The notes beneath the pieces are model-generated. The model was not told where the DNA came from. It saw only the letters and a program-made list of their open reading frames with translations, and did no database searches. Both the position numbers and the translations under genes were made by a program. Of a DNA stretch of 33,056 nucleotides, positions 1 through 7,427 are shown in pieces. Every line of letters starts with the position of its first letter. Position 1 is the stretch's first letter. Origin of the DNA: Vicinamibacteria bacterium (GTDB lineage Bacteria > Acidobacteriota > Vicinamibacteria > Marinacidobacterales > SMYC01); assembly GCA_035620555.1 (NCBI GenBank), contig DASPGQ010000382.1, forward strand, positions 1 to 33,056, in the 5' to 3' direction.

Positions 1-196
1 TCGCGTTCGAAGCATCGAGCTCGTTGAAGGCGTGCTGGACCGTCGCCCGGAAGAAGAGCAGCTCGGGATGATCGCCGATGGTTAGGCCGTCGAGCCGGTC
101 TCGCAACGTGAAGTAGTCCCGGCTTTCCCGAAGCGCTCTGAGTTCGGCGAGCGATGCCTCGTCCAAAGTCGAGTCGCAACGAGCGAGAACCGCCAT
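1..196 (-). CDS. N-terminal part of an exported protein, cut by the left edge
   Basis: An open minus-strand frame runs off the left end of the window. From the ATG at 196 it reads MAVLARCDSTLDEASLAELR and goes on through a charged, helix-rich stretch ending near PELLFFRATVQHAFNELD. The frame stays open upstream and adds a hydrophobic run (RALVFVLGMAVLA), which would make a signal peptide. A GTG at 211 or a start further upstream is therefore as likely as the ATG; I see no clear ribosome binding site. The pattern of an alpha-helical segment containing LRxxRDYFTLRDRL and FFRAxVxHAFN recalls the N-terminal part of some exported retropepsin-like aspartic protease proteins, but the protease domain would lie outside the window. 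That assignment is a guess from memory of the family. What is visible is only a short exported N-terminus. Confidence 0.5.
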   Translation of the reverse strand, partial: MAVLARCDSTLDEASLAELRALRESRDYFTLRDRLDGLTIGDHPELLFFRATVQHAFNELDASNA

Positions 197-383
197 CCCG
201 AGAACGAACACGAGCGCTCGCCCGATGCTAAACCGGGGCGTCGGCGTTCCGGTCGCCAGCGAGGCTTGCGGCGACCGTCTATGAAGGCTGAGCCGAGCGG
301 TCACGATGACAGCGGCGAGAATAGCACGAGCTTCAATAAGTCCAGCCTTCGCTCGGCGCGCTTCTTGTCCTTGACCTTAAGAT

Positions 384-411
384 TTGCCAGATCGATTTCT
401 CCTTGTAGAAT
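384..411 (+). promoter_or_regulatory. sigma70-like promoter for the AbrB antitoxin gene
   Basis: TTGCCA (384-389) and TAGAAT (406-411) are separated by 16 bp; each matches the consensus hexamer at five of six positions. Predicted transcription would start near 418, about 15 nt before the ATG at 433. The surrounding bases are also more AT-rich than the average for the window. Confidence 0.45.
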
Positions 412-432
412 GCGATTACTCTTCGTAGGGTC

Positions 433-669
433 ATGCGTACGACGATTTCTTCTCGCGGGCAGACGGCAGTGCCGGCTGAGATTCGACGCAGGTTCGGCCT
501 GTCGGAACACTCTCAGCTCGAATGGCTGATCGATGGCGACCTTATCACCGTCCTTCCCGTACCCGCCAATCCCGTCCAAGCCTTCCGTGGTTCACTGAAG
601 GGCCGGTACTCGACGAAAGCTTTGGTCAAGGAGAGGGCTCGCGAACGCTCCCGAGAGCGGCGTGGCTGA
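433..669 (+). CDS. AbrB/MazE/SpoVT-type antitoxin
   Basis: This 78-aa protein starts MRTTISSRGQTAVPAEIRRR, the swapped-hairpin AbrB fold signature (thr-Ser-(K/R)-G-Q-x-x-(V/I)-P-x-x-(I/V)-R) over residues 1-48. A basic, probably disordered tail (KGRYSTKALVKERARERSRE) follows, of the kind antitoxins use to bind the toxin. Members of this family bind operator DNA as dimers and usually repress their own operon. The natural partner is a PIN-domain ribonuclease encoded directly downstream. Here the reading frame that follows carries only a PIN start and then breaks, so the antitoxin looks orphaned. The start at 433 is the only one that gives a complete domain; a GGG lies unusually close to the ATG, so initiation may be weak. 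The family assignment is firm; the role as a currently working antitoxin is doubtful. Confidence 0.85.
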   Translation: MRTTISSRGQTAVPAEIRRRFGLSEHSQLEWLIDGDLITVLPVPANPVQAFRGSLKGRYSTKALVKERARERSRERRG

Positions 670-752
670 CGCCAACCGTCATACCGGACACGTTGGCGTT
701 TATCGCCTATCTGAGCCACGAGCCCGGAGCCGCTCGGGTGCAAAGTTGTTGA
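663..752 (+). pseudogene. truncated, frameshifted PIN-domain toxin remnant
   Basis: Directly after the antitoxin, one frame reads TVIPDTLAFIAYLSHEPGAARV. This fits the start of a VapC-like PIN ribonuclease (typical pattern VLDTSALIAYLxxEPGAxRV), including the first catalytic aspartate in the DT motif. The likely original start, GTG at 663, overlaps the antitoxin stop by a few bases, as is usual in toxin-antitoxin operons. It is in a different frame from the PIN segment, and one base removed around codon 5 would join them. The PIN frame ends at TGA 750-752 after about 30 residues, so the remaining acidic active-site residues are missing. I see no PIN sequence further on before the next gene at 784. 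The resemblance is by eye, but the match is dense enough to call a decayed toxin. Confidence 0.6.
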
Positions 753-783
753 TGAGGGCTGAACCTCGCCGCGCCCGCGCCTG

Positions 784-1020
784 ATGATGCACTTCGATAT
801 ACTGGGCGAAGTAGGCGAGATTGAAACGATCGCGACCGGACGCGGGATCCGAGATCGCGATCGACTCCAGAAGCGATACGGTGATGGGAACTGGAGAAAG
901 ATGAAGGGTGTGGCGCTGATTCGCCTTCGCAGCGGCCGAGTTCGGAAGGCTGAGATTCATTGGTACGAGGCTCACGGCATCGGCAAGAAGGAAATCAAGC
1001 GCAAACGCTATCTGGACTGA
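784..1020 (+). CDS. small basic conserved protein of unknown function
   Basis: This 78-aa protein is strongly basic. It has an N-terminal half FDILGEVGEIETIATGRGIR, a central RLQKRYGDGNWRKMKGVA segment, and a C-terminal motif WYEAHGIGKKEIKRKRYLD. I recognise the ending EAHGIGKKExKxKRxLD as recurring in small hypothetical proteins of many bacteria, but no function is known to me. ATG codons stand at 784 and 787, and neither has a clear Shine-Dalgarno sequence. It is followed after 5 nt by another small gene of opposite charge, so the two probably form a two-gene unit. A toxin-antitoxin or small complex role is possible from the arrangement only; no catalytic motif is visible. Confidence 0.7.
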   Translation: MMHFDILGEVGEIETIATGRGIRDRDRLQKRYGDGNWRKMKGVALIRLRSGRVRKAEIHWYEAHGIGKKEIKRKRYLD

Positions 1021-1025
1021 CGGTC

Positions 1026-1253
1026 ATGACAAATCAAGAGCCCCGGTTTGCGGTCTGCGTGCGAAATGAAGGGTACGAGGCATCCCTCGAACTGCACAAG
1101 ATCTATCGCATCGTTCCCGATCTTGAGGCGGACAAGGAGGGAGATGTTCGCGTTCTTGACGAGAGTGGTGAGGACTACATCTACCCTGCAGAGTGGTTCA
1201 TCCAGATCGAAGTGCCCGAGGCGGTCCAACAGTCTCTTCTCCACGCGTCCTGA
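1026..1253 (+). CDS. small acidic conserved protein of unknown function
   Basis: This 75-aa acidic protein begins MTNQEPRFAVCVRNEGYEAS and continues with LELHKIYRIVPDLEADKEGDV, then VRVLDESGEDYIYPAEWFIQI. The pattern suggests a compact beta-rich fold in which a KxY..(L/V)PD element is followed by RVxDESGEDYxYP. I have seen this pattern in unnamed hypothetical proteins but know no function. The ATG at 1026 lies 5 nt after the stop of the basic protein. An in-frame extension upstream would overlap that gene in a different frame and gives no family-like sequence. The opposite net charge and tight linkage suggest that the two products interact. Confidence 0.7.
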   Translation: MTNQEPRFAVCVRNEGYEASLELHKIYRIVPDLEADKEGDVRVLDESGEDYIYPAEWFIQIEVPEAVQQSLLHAS

Positions 1254-1329
1254 CTCCACGTCATCGTCGTCTAACAAGGCGGGGATGAAGTTACCGAGGC
1301 CAAACGAGACCCATTCGGCAAGGGTTCTC

Positions 1330-2214
1330 TTACCGTCGGGGATCGATGCCGAGCTCGGAGAGAAGCCGCCGGTTCTCACGCCAGTCGGCGCGGACTTTGA
1401 CGTGCAGTCCCAGGAAGACGCGGGTGCCGAGAAAGGCCTCGATGTCCTTCCGCGCCGCGGTGCCGATGTGCTTCAGCATCACCCCTCCCTTTCCCACGAG
1501 GATGCCCCGCTGGGAGGCGCGCTCCACGAGGATCGTGGCCTCGATCCGGGTCAGTTCGTTCCCTTCTTCCCAGGAGTCCACGAGCACCGCCGCGGCGTAG
1601 GGAACCTCGTTCCGGGTCGACTCCAGAACCTTCTCCCGCACGATCTCGGAAACGAAGAAGCGCTCGGGAAGATCGGTGAGGGCATCCGGGGGATAGAGCG
1701 GTTCGCCCTCGGCGAGGTGCGACGCCAGGACATCGACGAGCACGTCGACACCTTCGCCTTCGAGAGCCGAGCAGGGCACGATATCGACGAAGTCGTGCTC
1801 CGTCCGGTAGCTGTCGATGACGGGTAAGATGCGCGGCCGCGCGACGCGGTCGATCTTGTTGATGGCAAGAACGGCCGGTGTCTCGATGTCCCTCAGCTGT
1901 TCGAGCACGTAGGCATCGCCCCGTCCGAGAGGCTCGGTCACGTCGCAAACGAGCAGAATGACGTCGACCTGCTTCAGGCTCCGAAGGGCCGTCTCGACCA
2001 TCCTGCGATTCATCTCGTGATGAGGCTTGTGGATCCCCGGCGTGTCGAAGAAGACCATCTGGGCGCCGGGAAGATTGGCGATGGCCAGAACTCGATTCCG
2101 CGTCGTCTGGGGCTTCGCGGTGACGATGGCGACTTTTTGCCCCACGATGCGATTGAGGAGCGTCGATTTTCCGACGTTGGGGCGGCCGACGATGGTTATG
2201 AATCCCGATCGCAT
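1330..2214 (-). CDS. era: GTPase Era
   Basis: Era is a 16S rRNA-binding GTPase needed for maturation of the small ribosomal subunit. This copy is 294 aa, the usual length. The GTPase domain shows G1 GRPNVGKS near residue 10, G3 DTPG, G4 NKID and G5 SAL. The C-terminal KH domain has the GKGG loop (GILVGKGGVMLKHIG), which binds the 3' end of 16S rRNA. The start at 2214 (MRSGFITIVGRPNVGKS) is chosen over an upstream in-frame ATG because the longer version would run into the preceding gene and adds non-family sequence. It is the last gene of the phoH operon, 19 bp after the CBS-domain gene. That neighbourhood with ybeY and phoH is conserved in many bacteria and supports a shared job in rRNA processing. 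Confidence 0.97.
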   Translation of the reverse strand: MRSGFITIVGRPNVGKSTLLNRIVGQKVAIVTAKPQTTRNRVLAIANLPGAQMVFFDTPGIHKPHHEMNRRMVETALRSLKQVDVILLVCDVTEPLGRGDAYVLEQLRDIETPAVLAINKIDRVARPRILPVIDSYRTEHDFVDIVPCSALEGEGVDVLVDVLASHLAEGEPLYPPDALTDLPERFFVSEIVREKVLESTRNEVPYAAAVLVDSWEEGNELTRIEATILVERASQRGILVGKGGVMLKHIGTAARKDIEAFLGTRVFLGLHVKVRADWRENRRLLSELGIDPRR

Positions 2215-2233
2215 CAGAGGAGAGCGCTCGGTT

Positions 2234-3478
2234 TCAGGCGGCCGGCCCTGGAGGCTGCATGCGGAAGCGAACCCGGTGGATTCGCTGCTCGTCGGCGTCC
2301 ACCACCTCGATGCGGACGTTGTCACGCTCGATCACCTCGCCGGGGCGGGGGATCCTGCCCAGAGCATCGAGCACGAACCCCGAGACCGTCTCGAACCCTG
2401 AACCATTGACCACGAGCTGGAGCTCCTCACGCACGTCGTCGATATCGGCTCGACCGCTCACGAGAAAGACCCCCTCCTTCTCCTTGACGATCTCCTGATC
2501 GACCTCGTCGAACTCGTCGTGGATCTCGCCGACGATCTCCTCGAGGATGTCTTCCACGGTCACGAGACCCGACACGCCCCCGTACTCGTCCACCACCATC
2601 GCCAGGGTCTGTTTGTCTTTCTGGAACTCGCTCAGCAGCTCACGCACTTTCTTGGTCTCGGGCACGAAGCTTACTTCCCGCACCAGCGGCTCCAGGGGCG
2701 ACTGGGGATCGGTATCGGGAGCCGCCACGAGATCGATGGCGTAAACGAGACCCTCGACGTGATCGAGATCGTCGCCGAACACCGGCACGCGGGAATACTT
2801 TTCCTCGGCAAAGAGGGCGCGGAGCTCGCCCAGGGTCGCGTCTTTGCGTATGGCGACGATCTCCGGCCGGGGCGTCATCACCTCGCGGACGACCTTGTCT
2901 CCGAGGCGAACGATCGACTGGACCATACGCCCCTCGTCCCCTTCGAGGATGCCTTCGTCTTCACCCGCCTCGATGTAGGCCTGAACGTCCTCATGGGTGA
3001 CCACCTCCTCGTCATTGACCCTCACGAAGACGCTCACGAGACCGGAGAGCGGCCGGCTTATCGGCGTCAATAGCTTCGAATAAACGCGAAAGGCGGGCAA
3101 GAGAACCAGGAGCACTTTTTCGGGGTTCTTCCTGGCCACGATCAGGGGAACGGCTTCGCGAAAGACGAGAAAGACGACGAGCATGGTGACGAACGCCGCG
3201 AGCAGCGGCTGGGGAGCGCTCGAGAACAGATAGAGCATGGTGACCAGGACGGTAATGGCGATGAAAGATCCCTGGAGGCCAATTCGCAGAGGGAGCAGAA
3301 GACTCATGGGATCTTCGAGAGAGTGCGTCAGAAAGTCGGTCTTCCAGCTGTGCTCCTCCCGGTAGGTTCGAAGCGATATCTTGTTGAAGTAATCGAACGC
3401 CACGTCGATGAGCGCGAGAAAGGTCGCCAGCGCGAGCAGGAGCGCGACCGCCGTCAAGGCCAGTGTCGTCGAGATCAT
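2234..3478 (-). CDS. CNNM/DUF21-CBS transporter-associated membrane protein (HlyC/CorC family)
   Basis: This 414-aa inner-membrane protein has three parts. The N-terminal membrane domain (about residues 1-150) has several hydrophobic helices, the first being TLALTAVALLLALATFLALI. A tandem CBS pair follows (about 195-320), starting VMTPRPEIVAIRKDATLGEL and containing VDEYGGVSGLVTVEDILEEI. The C-terminal CorC/HlyC-associated domain (about 335-405) contains VSGFVLDALGRIPRPGE. Related proteins are implicated in Mg2+ or Co2+ handling, and the CBS pair would sense adenine nucleotides. The start overlaps the ybeY stop in ATGA, which implies translational coupling. E. coli has a CBS/CorC protein (ybeX) in the same ybeZ-ybeY neighbourhood, so position and family agree. 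Ion specificity cannot be read from the sequence. Confidence 0.9.
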   Translation of the reverse strand: MISTTLALTAVALLLALATFLALIDVAFDYFNKISLRTYREEHSWKTDFLTHSLEDPMSLLLPLRIGLQGSFIAITVLVTMLYLFSSAPQPLLAAFVTMLVVFLVFREAVPLIVARKNPEKVLLVLLPAFRVYSKLLTPISRPLSGLVSVFVRVNDEEVVTHEDVQAYIEAGEDEGILEGDEGRMVQSIVRLGDKVVREVMTPRPEIVAIRKDATLGELRALFAEEKYSRVPVFGDDLDHVEGLVYAIDLVAAPDTDPQSPLEPLVREVSFVPETKKVRELLSEFQKDKQTLAMVVDEYGGVSGLVTVEDILEEIVGEIHDEFDEVDQEIVKEKEGVFLVSGRADIDDVREELQLVVNGSGFETVSGFVLDALGRIPRPGEVIERDNVRIEVVDADEQRIHRVRFRMQPPGPAA

Positions 3479-3948
3479 CGGCGCGCCCTGGTTCGGGTCA
3501 GGAGGAATTTACGCCTCATCCGGTATTCGAGCCGGCGCATCTCTCCGCTATCGGACTCGTGGTCGTAGCCCAGCAGGTGAAGGAATCCGTGCAGAGTCAG
3601 AACCTGGAGTTGAAGCGCCAGAGTCGTGCCGCGCCTCTTCGCCTGGCGCTCGGCGGTATCGACCGAGACGACGATGTCCCCGAGATAGGGTGGCGGTGAC
3701 GGAAAGGACAGGACGTCGGTGGCCTCGTCGAAGCCGCGGAACCGCCGGTTGAGCTCCCGGATGCGCTCGTCGCCGACGAGCGCGAGGGTCGCGTCGGACT
3801 CGCAAGCGCCCAGCGACGACGCGACCTCGGCGAGGAATCCCGCCAATCGGCTTCGATCAATCGGATGACGCCTTTGCAGGTTCCGAACGACCAGCTCTGA
3901 CTCTCTCCCGCTCGCCCTTGGTGGGCCCCGGTCAGGATCGTCGTTCAT
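3475..3948 (-). CDS. ybeY: endoribonuclease YbeY
   Basis: YbeY is a metal-dependent RNase involved in 16S rRNA 3'-end maturation and 70S ribosome quality control. The 157-aa product carries the UPF0054 signature LxLHGFLHLLGYDHE, with the three zinc-binding histidines at 120, 124 and 130 (HxxxHxxxxxH). The upstream family elements ELNRRFRGFDEATDVLSFP and GDIVVSVD are also present. The 5' end begins 3 nt after the HD-hydrolase stop and the 3' end overlaps the next gene by 4 nt, so it sits firmly inside the phoH-era operon. The first ~12 residues are polar and not conserved, which is normal. Nothing looks degraded. Confidence 0.95.
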   Translation of the reverse strand: MNDDPDRGPPRASGRESELVVRNLQRRHPIDRSRLAGFLAEVASSLGACESDATLALVGDERIRELNRRFRGFDEATDVLSFPSPPPYLGDIVVSVDTAERQAKRRGTTLALQLQVLTLHGFLHLLGYDHESDSGEMRRLEYRMRRKFLLTRTRARR

Positions 3949-3951
3949 TTC

Positions 3952-6273
3952 TCATCGGCTGTTTTGAAGCACGACCGGCTCAACCTGTTTCTCGAAATCG
4001 AATCCGGGATAGCTCACGCGATGGTGGTGGATCCCCATCAGTACCCTGAGAAAGCTCTGCGCGATCTTCTCCAGATCACGCAACGTCAGGGCGCACTCGT
4101 TGAGTTGCCCGTCGAGGAAGACGTAATCGATGATCTGACGAATCAGTCCCTTGAGCCGCGCCGGGCTCGGATCATCGAGCGTTCGTGAGGCCGCCTCGAC
4201 CGCGTCCGCCAGCATGATGATGCCCGCTTCCTTGGTCTGGGGCTTCGGGCCGGGGTAGCGGTACTCCTCCTCCGTCACCGCGCCGAGCGCCGGATCCTGA
4301 TTTACCTTGGCTTTCTCGTAGAAGTAGGTAATGAGCTTCGTCCCGTGGTGCTGGGGGATGATGTCGATGATCTCCTGAGGAAGATTCATCTCCTTTGCCA
4401 TCTCGATGCCCTCTTTCACATGGCTGCCGATGATGAGGGCGCTCATGCGGGGGGAAAGATTGTCGTGCTTGTTCGGGCCGATCTGATTTTCCACGAAGTA
4501 ATTGATCTTCGTCAGCTTTCCGATGTCATGGTACATGGCGGCGGTTCTGCAGAAGACGGAGTTCGCACCAATCGACTCGGCAGCGGCTTCGGCGAGCGAA
4601 CCGACGACCATGCTGTGATGGTACGTTCCCGGCGCTTCGAGCGCTAGCCGCCTCAACACCGGAACGTTCTGATTGGAGAGCTCGAGCAGACGAATATCGG
4701 TCGTGCGATGGAACAGGAGCTCGAATGCGGGCAACAAGAAGGATACGACGACGGAAACACTGGCACCGCCGACGAACGCGCAGAAGAGATCGAAACTGAA
4801 GGTGCTGGGGGGGAAATACCGTCCGGTGAGCAAATCGATTGCCAGAACGGTCACGAAGTTGACGCTTCCCACCAGAAGCCCGAGCTTGAAGAGCGCGGTG
4901 CGCCGCTTGTATTGGAACAATCCCAGGATCGCGGCGAGACAGGACACCAGCGAGAAAATCGCGATCTGCAGATTGCCCGTCATGATTCCCAGCGCGACGC
5001 CGAAGATCACCGAAGCCAGGAGCGCGGTGGGAGTGTGCTCGAGCAATAGGACGAGCACGGCGACCGCGGCGAAGGGCACGGCGTAGAAATACGAGCTCGC
5101 GTTGTTGAACGGCACCATGATCATTTGCTCGGCGAACAAGCGGGCGACGAAGAAAGTCACCCGGGCGAAAGCGAGATGGCCCACCACGACGAGGCCCACC
5201 ATGGCGAAACTTTGACGCCGCCAGGCATCGCCGACGCGAACGGGCCGGAGAAGATACCACTGGACGAAGAGCAACACGCCGGCGAGAAGCGCCGCACCGA
5301 TCAGCCCGGCAAGGCCCCAATGGCTGGTCTCCTTGGCGAGGAACTCGAGCTGACGCAAAACGTTCGGAGTGATCTCGTCACCGGCCCGAACGATGGTCTT
5401 GCCGCGCCTCACGTGGAAGTAGACCGGATCCACCTCCTCGCGCGCTTGCGCGCGAAGTCTCTCGGTCTCGGCATAGTCGAATCGGAGGGTTGGCTCGATC
5501 AGGCGAGAACCGAGCTCGCTCAGCGCTCGCCATTCGGCTTGGCGCAGATCCGAAAGGCTCGCCATCTGCACTTGGAGCAGCTCGTGCGCCTCTTCGGTGG
5601 TCAGCACGTTCGAGAAGTCACGCCGGATCTGAGTCGTCTTGGCGACGTCCCTTCTCCTCCTTATCGGCCGACCCGAAGCCAGCAACCGCTCCTTGTTGCC
5701 AACGATGTCCCGCGCCAGGACGTTCGTCACCGCCCGGGTGAGGACCTGTTCGACCTCGATCGAGAACTCCTTGTCGAGAAGAAACTCGAGATCCTTCTCG
5801 CCTACCGTGACCCCGAGTCTCTCCCGGAGAACCCCCATAAGCTCCGCCAGGGCGCTCTCGAGCTCTTCGCCTTTCAACGATTCGAGCGCCGCCACCGAGG
5901 CGCGGCCTGCCTCGAACGCCGAGGCGATGCGGTTTCGGGCGTCGGTCGTCGCCGCGTCGTTGAAATGGTAGACCTCCAGGACGGCTTGGGCCGCTTCCTC
6001 TCGCCGCGCGGCCGTGGTGACCTCGTCCTCGTAGCTGAAATCATGAGGAGCGCGAACGGTCACGGTGGCGATTTGCCCGAGCTCGCTGGGCTGCACGCGA
6101 TAGATCAACCCCGGAGTGAGGAGCGCCGTAGTGGCGCCCAGGAAGAGGCCCACCCACGGCCACGGCGAAGAATAGGCGAGATCGAAGAAATCTCGCCGGC
6201 GAAAACCTTTTCGTCCGCGACGGGAGGTTTCCCGTTTCTCCTTCTTCGCCTTGGATCCGTTCTCGACGCTCAT
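3952..6273 (-). CDS. pgpH: 7TM-HD phosphohydrolase, PgpH/YqfF-like
   Basis: Proteins of this type (7TMR-HDED extracellular domain, 7TM region, cytoplasmic HD domain) hydrolyse c-di-AMP in the bacteria where they have been studied. From the ATG at 6273 (MSVENGSKAKKEKR) the protein is 773 aa. It has a basic cytoplasmic N-terminus, a first membrane helix near 38-58, and a long extracytoplasmic region to about residue 360. A bundle of hydrophobic helices follows (e.g. VLVLLLEHTPTALLASVIFG), then the HD domain containing APGTYHHSMVVGSLAEAAAE and the HD pair at H582-D583 (MYHDIGKL). A longer reading frame from 6396 is rejected because it overlaps phoH. The start lies just after the phoH stop (TGATATG). 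The c-di-AMP assignment comes from the family; no c-di-AMP cyclase is in the window. Confidence 0.93.
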   Translation of the reverse strand: MSVENGSKAKKEKRETSRRGRKGFRRRDFFDLAYSSPWPWVGLFLGATTALLTPGLIYRVQPSELGQIATVTVRAPHDFSYEDEVTTAARREEAAQAVLEVYHFNDAATTDARNRIASAFEAGRASVAALESLKGEELESALAELMGVLRERLGVTVGEKDLEFLLDKEFSIEVEQVLTRAVTNVLARDIVGNKERLLASGRPIRRRRDVAKTTQIRRDFSNVLTTEEAHELLQVQMASLSDLRQAEWRALSELGSRLIEPTLRFDYAETERLRAQAREEVDPVYFHVRRGKTIVRAGDEITPNVLRQLEFLAKETSHWGLAGLIGAALLAGVLLFVQWYLLRPVRVGDAWRRQSFAMVGLVVVGHLAFARVTFFVARLFAEQMIMVPFNNASSYFYAVPFAAVAVLVLLLEHTPTALLASVIFGVALGIMTGNLQIAIFSLVSCLAAILGLFQYKRRTALFKLGLLVGSVNFVTVLAIDLLTGRYFPPSTFSFDLFCAFVGGASVSVVVSFLLPAFELLFHRTTDIRLLELSNQNVPVLRRLALEAPGTYHHSMVVGSLAEAAAESIGANSVFCRTAAMYHDIGKLTKINYFVENQIGPNKHDNLSPRMSALIIGSHVKEGIEMAKEMNLPQEIIDIIPQHHGTKLITYFYEKAKVNQDPALGAVTEEEYRYPGPKPQTKEAGIIMLADAVEAASRTLDDPSPARLKGLIRQIIDYVFLDGQLNECALTLRDLEKIAQSFLRVLMGIHHHRVSYPGFDFEKQVEPVVLQNSR

Positions 6274-6274
6274 A

Positions 6275-7264
6275 TCAAGCCTCGACCTCGGTCCGTTCTT
6301 TTTCGCCGACGCTGACGCGCCGTGGTAGCTTTCGGCGCTCATAGGCCCGGATGATGGACTGTACCAGAGGGTGACGTACGACGTCGGTCTCGTCAAAATG
6401 AACGAACTCGATCCCCGAGATGTTCCCCAGCAGATCCATCGCTTCGACGAGCCCGCTCACTTTCCCGTGGGGAAGATCGATTTGGGTCACGTCTCCGGTC
6501 ACGACCGCCTTTGACCCGAACCCCATCCGGGTCAGGAACATCTTCATCTGTTCCGAGGTCGTGTTCTGCGCCTCGTCCATGATGACGAAGCTATCGTTCA
6601 GAGTGCGCCCTCGCATGAAAGCAATGGGAGCAATCTCGATGGCGCCCCGCTCGATGAGACGCACGACTTTCTCCGCATCCATCATGTCGTACAAAGCGTC
6701 GTAGAGCGGCCTCAGATAAGGGTTGATCTTCTCTTGGAGGTCACCGGGCAGGAAGCCGAGCTTTTCACCCGCCTCCACGGCGGGCCGGGCCAGAATGATG
6801 CGGTTGACCTTCTTCTCGTTGAAAGCAGCTACCGCCATCGCCACCGCGAGGTAGGTCTTTCCCGTTCCCGCGGGCCCGATGCCGAGCACCATGTCGTTCG
6901 ACTGAATCGCGCGGATATAAGAGAGCTGATGGACGCTTCTCGGCATCACTCGTTTCGTCTTCGATGGATGCAGTACGGCGTGCACGAAGAAATCTCTGAG
7001 CGAGACGTCGGGATCCTGCCGCAGAAGCCTCAAGGCGACTCGCAGGTCGCCAGCGGTGATGCGGTATCCGTCTTGGGACAGCTCGGAGAACTGATTGAAT
7101 ATGTTTTCGAGTTTGGCGATTTGTTTCTCGTCGCCGTCGACGATGAGCTGATCGCCCCGCGAGACGATCGAGACGCCGAGCCACTTCTCGACCGACTTCA
7201 GATTCTCGTCGTGAACGCCCAGAAGCGCCAGGGCGCCTTCCTCAGGGACGGAGATCTTCTTCAT
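6275..7264 (-). CDS. phoH: PhoH-family ATPase
   Basis: This 329-aa protein of the YbeZ/PhoH family is a P-loop ATPase related to RNA helicase cores and often linked with YbeY in rRNA processing. The N-terminal ~70 residues form a small KH-like region (GVHDENLKSVEKWLGVSI). The ATPase domain has Walker A GPAGTGKT at 130-137 and Walker B FVIMDEAQ with D230-E231, followed by GFGSKAVVTGDVTQIDLP. Length and motifs match the family. It is the first gene of the operon and starts about 128 nt downstream of a good promoter that overlaps the end of aspS. Symbol phoH is the usual name; ybeZ is equivalent here. Confidence 0.94.
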   Translation of the reverse strand: MKKISVPEEGALALLGVHDENLKSVEKWLGVSIVSRGDQLIVDGDEKQIAKLENIFNQFSELSQDGYRITAGDLRVALRLLRQDPDVSLRDFFVHAVLHPSKTKRVMPRSVHQLSYIRAIQSNDMVLGIGPAGTGKTYLAVAMAVAAFNEKKVNRIILARPAVEAGEKLGFLPGDLQEKINPYLRPLYDALYDMMDAEKVVRLIERGAIEIAPIAFMRGRTLNDSFVIMDEAQNTTSEQMKMFLTRMGFGSKAVVTGDVTQIDLPHGKVSGLVEAMDLLGNISGIEFVHFDETDVVRHPLVQSIIRAYERRKLPRRVSVGEKERTEVEA

Positions 7265-7343
7265 TTAAGAAACGGGTATTACCTCCGCAGGCACCTGGTC
7301 AGATTAAATGATGGGGGTGGTGAAGGAGCCTGGCCGGGCCCCC

Positions 7344-7366
7344 GGCTCGGACTCTACTGCCGAGCC
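7344..7366 (-). other. 7-bp stem-loop in the phoH leader
   Basis: GGCTCGG (7344-7350) and CCGAGCC (7360-7366) form a perfect 7-bp stem with a 9-nt loop. A second G/C-rich run (GGCCGGGCCCCC) lies alongside. It sits between the predicted phoH promoter and the phoH start. No T-run follows on the minus strand, so it is not a classical aspS terminator. It may be a leader structure or a Rho-type boundary. Confidence 0.4.
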
Positions 7367-7398
7367 GATTCGAAAGTCGTGGCCCATATTCAAAGTCG

Positions 7399-7427
7399 AA
7401 CGTAGCACAGGGCTCGGGGGGCGTCAA
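7399..7427 (-). promoter_or_regulatory. sigma70-like promoter for the phoH-era operon
   Basis: On the minus strand TTGACG (7427 to 7422) and TACGTT (7404 to 7399) are separated by exactly 17 bp. The -35 element contains the aspS stop codon (7426-7424). Predicted transcription begins near 7392, leaving a leader of about 128 nt before the phoH ATG. The hexamers match consensus at five and four positions. Confidence 0.5.

Noticed and set aside
301-579. 92-codon minus-strand frame overlapping the AbrB gene
   Set aside because: It overlaps a clear AbrB domain and its promoter, lacks a ribosome binding site and resembles nothing known.
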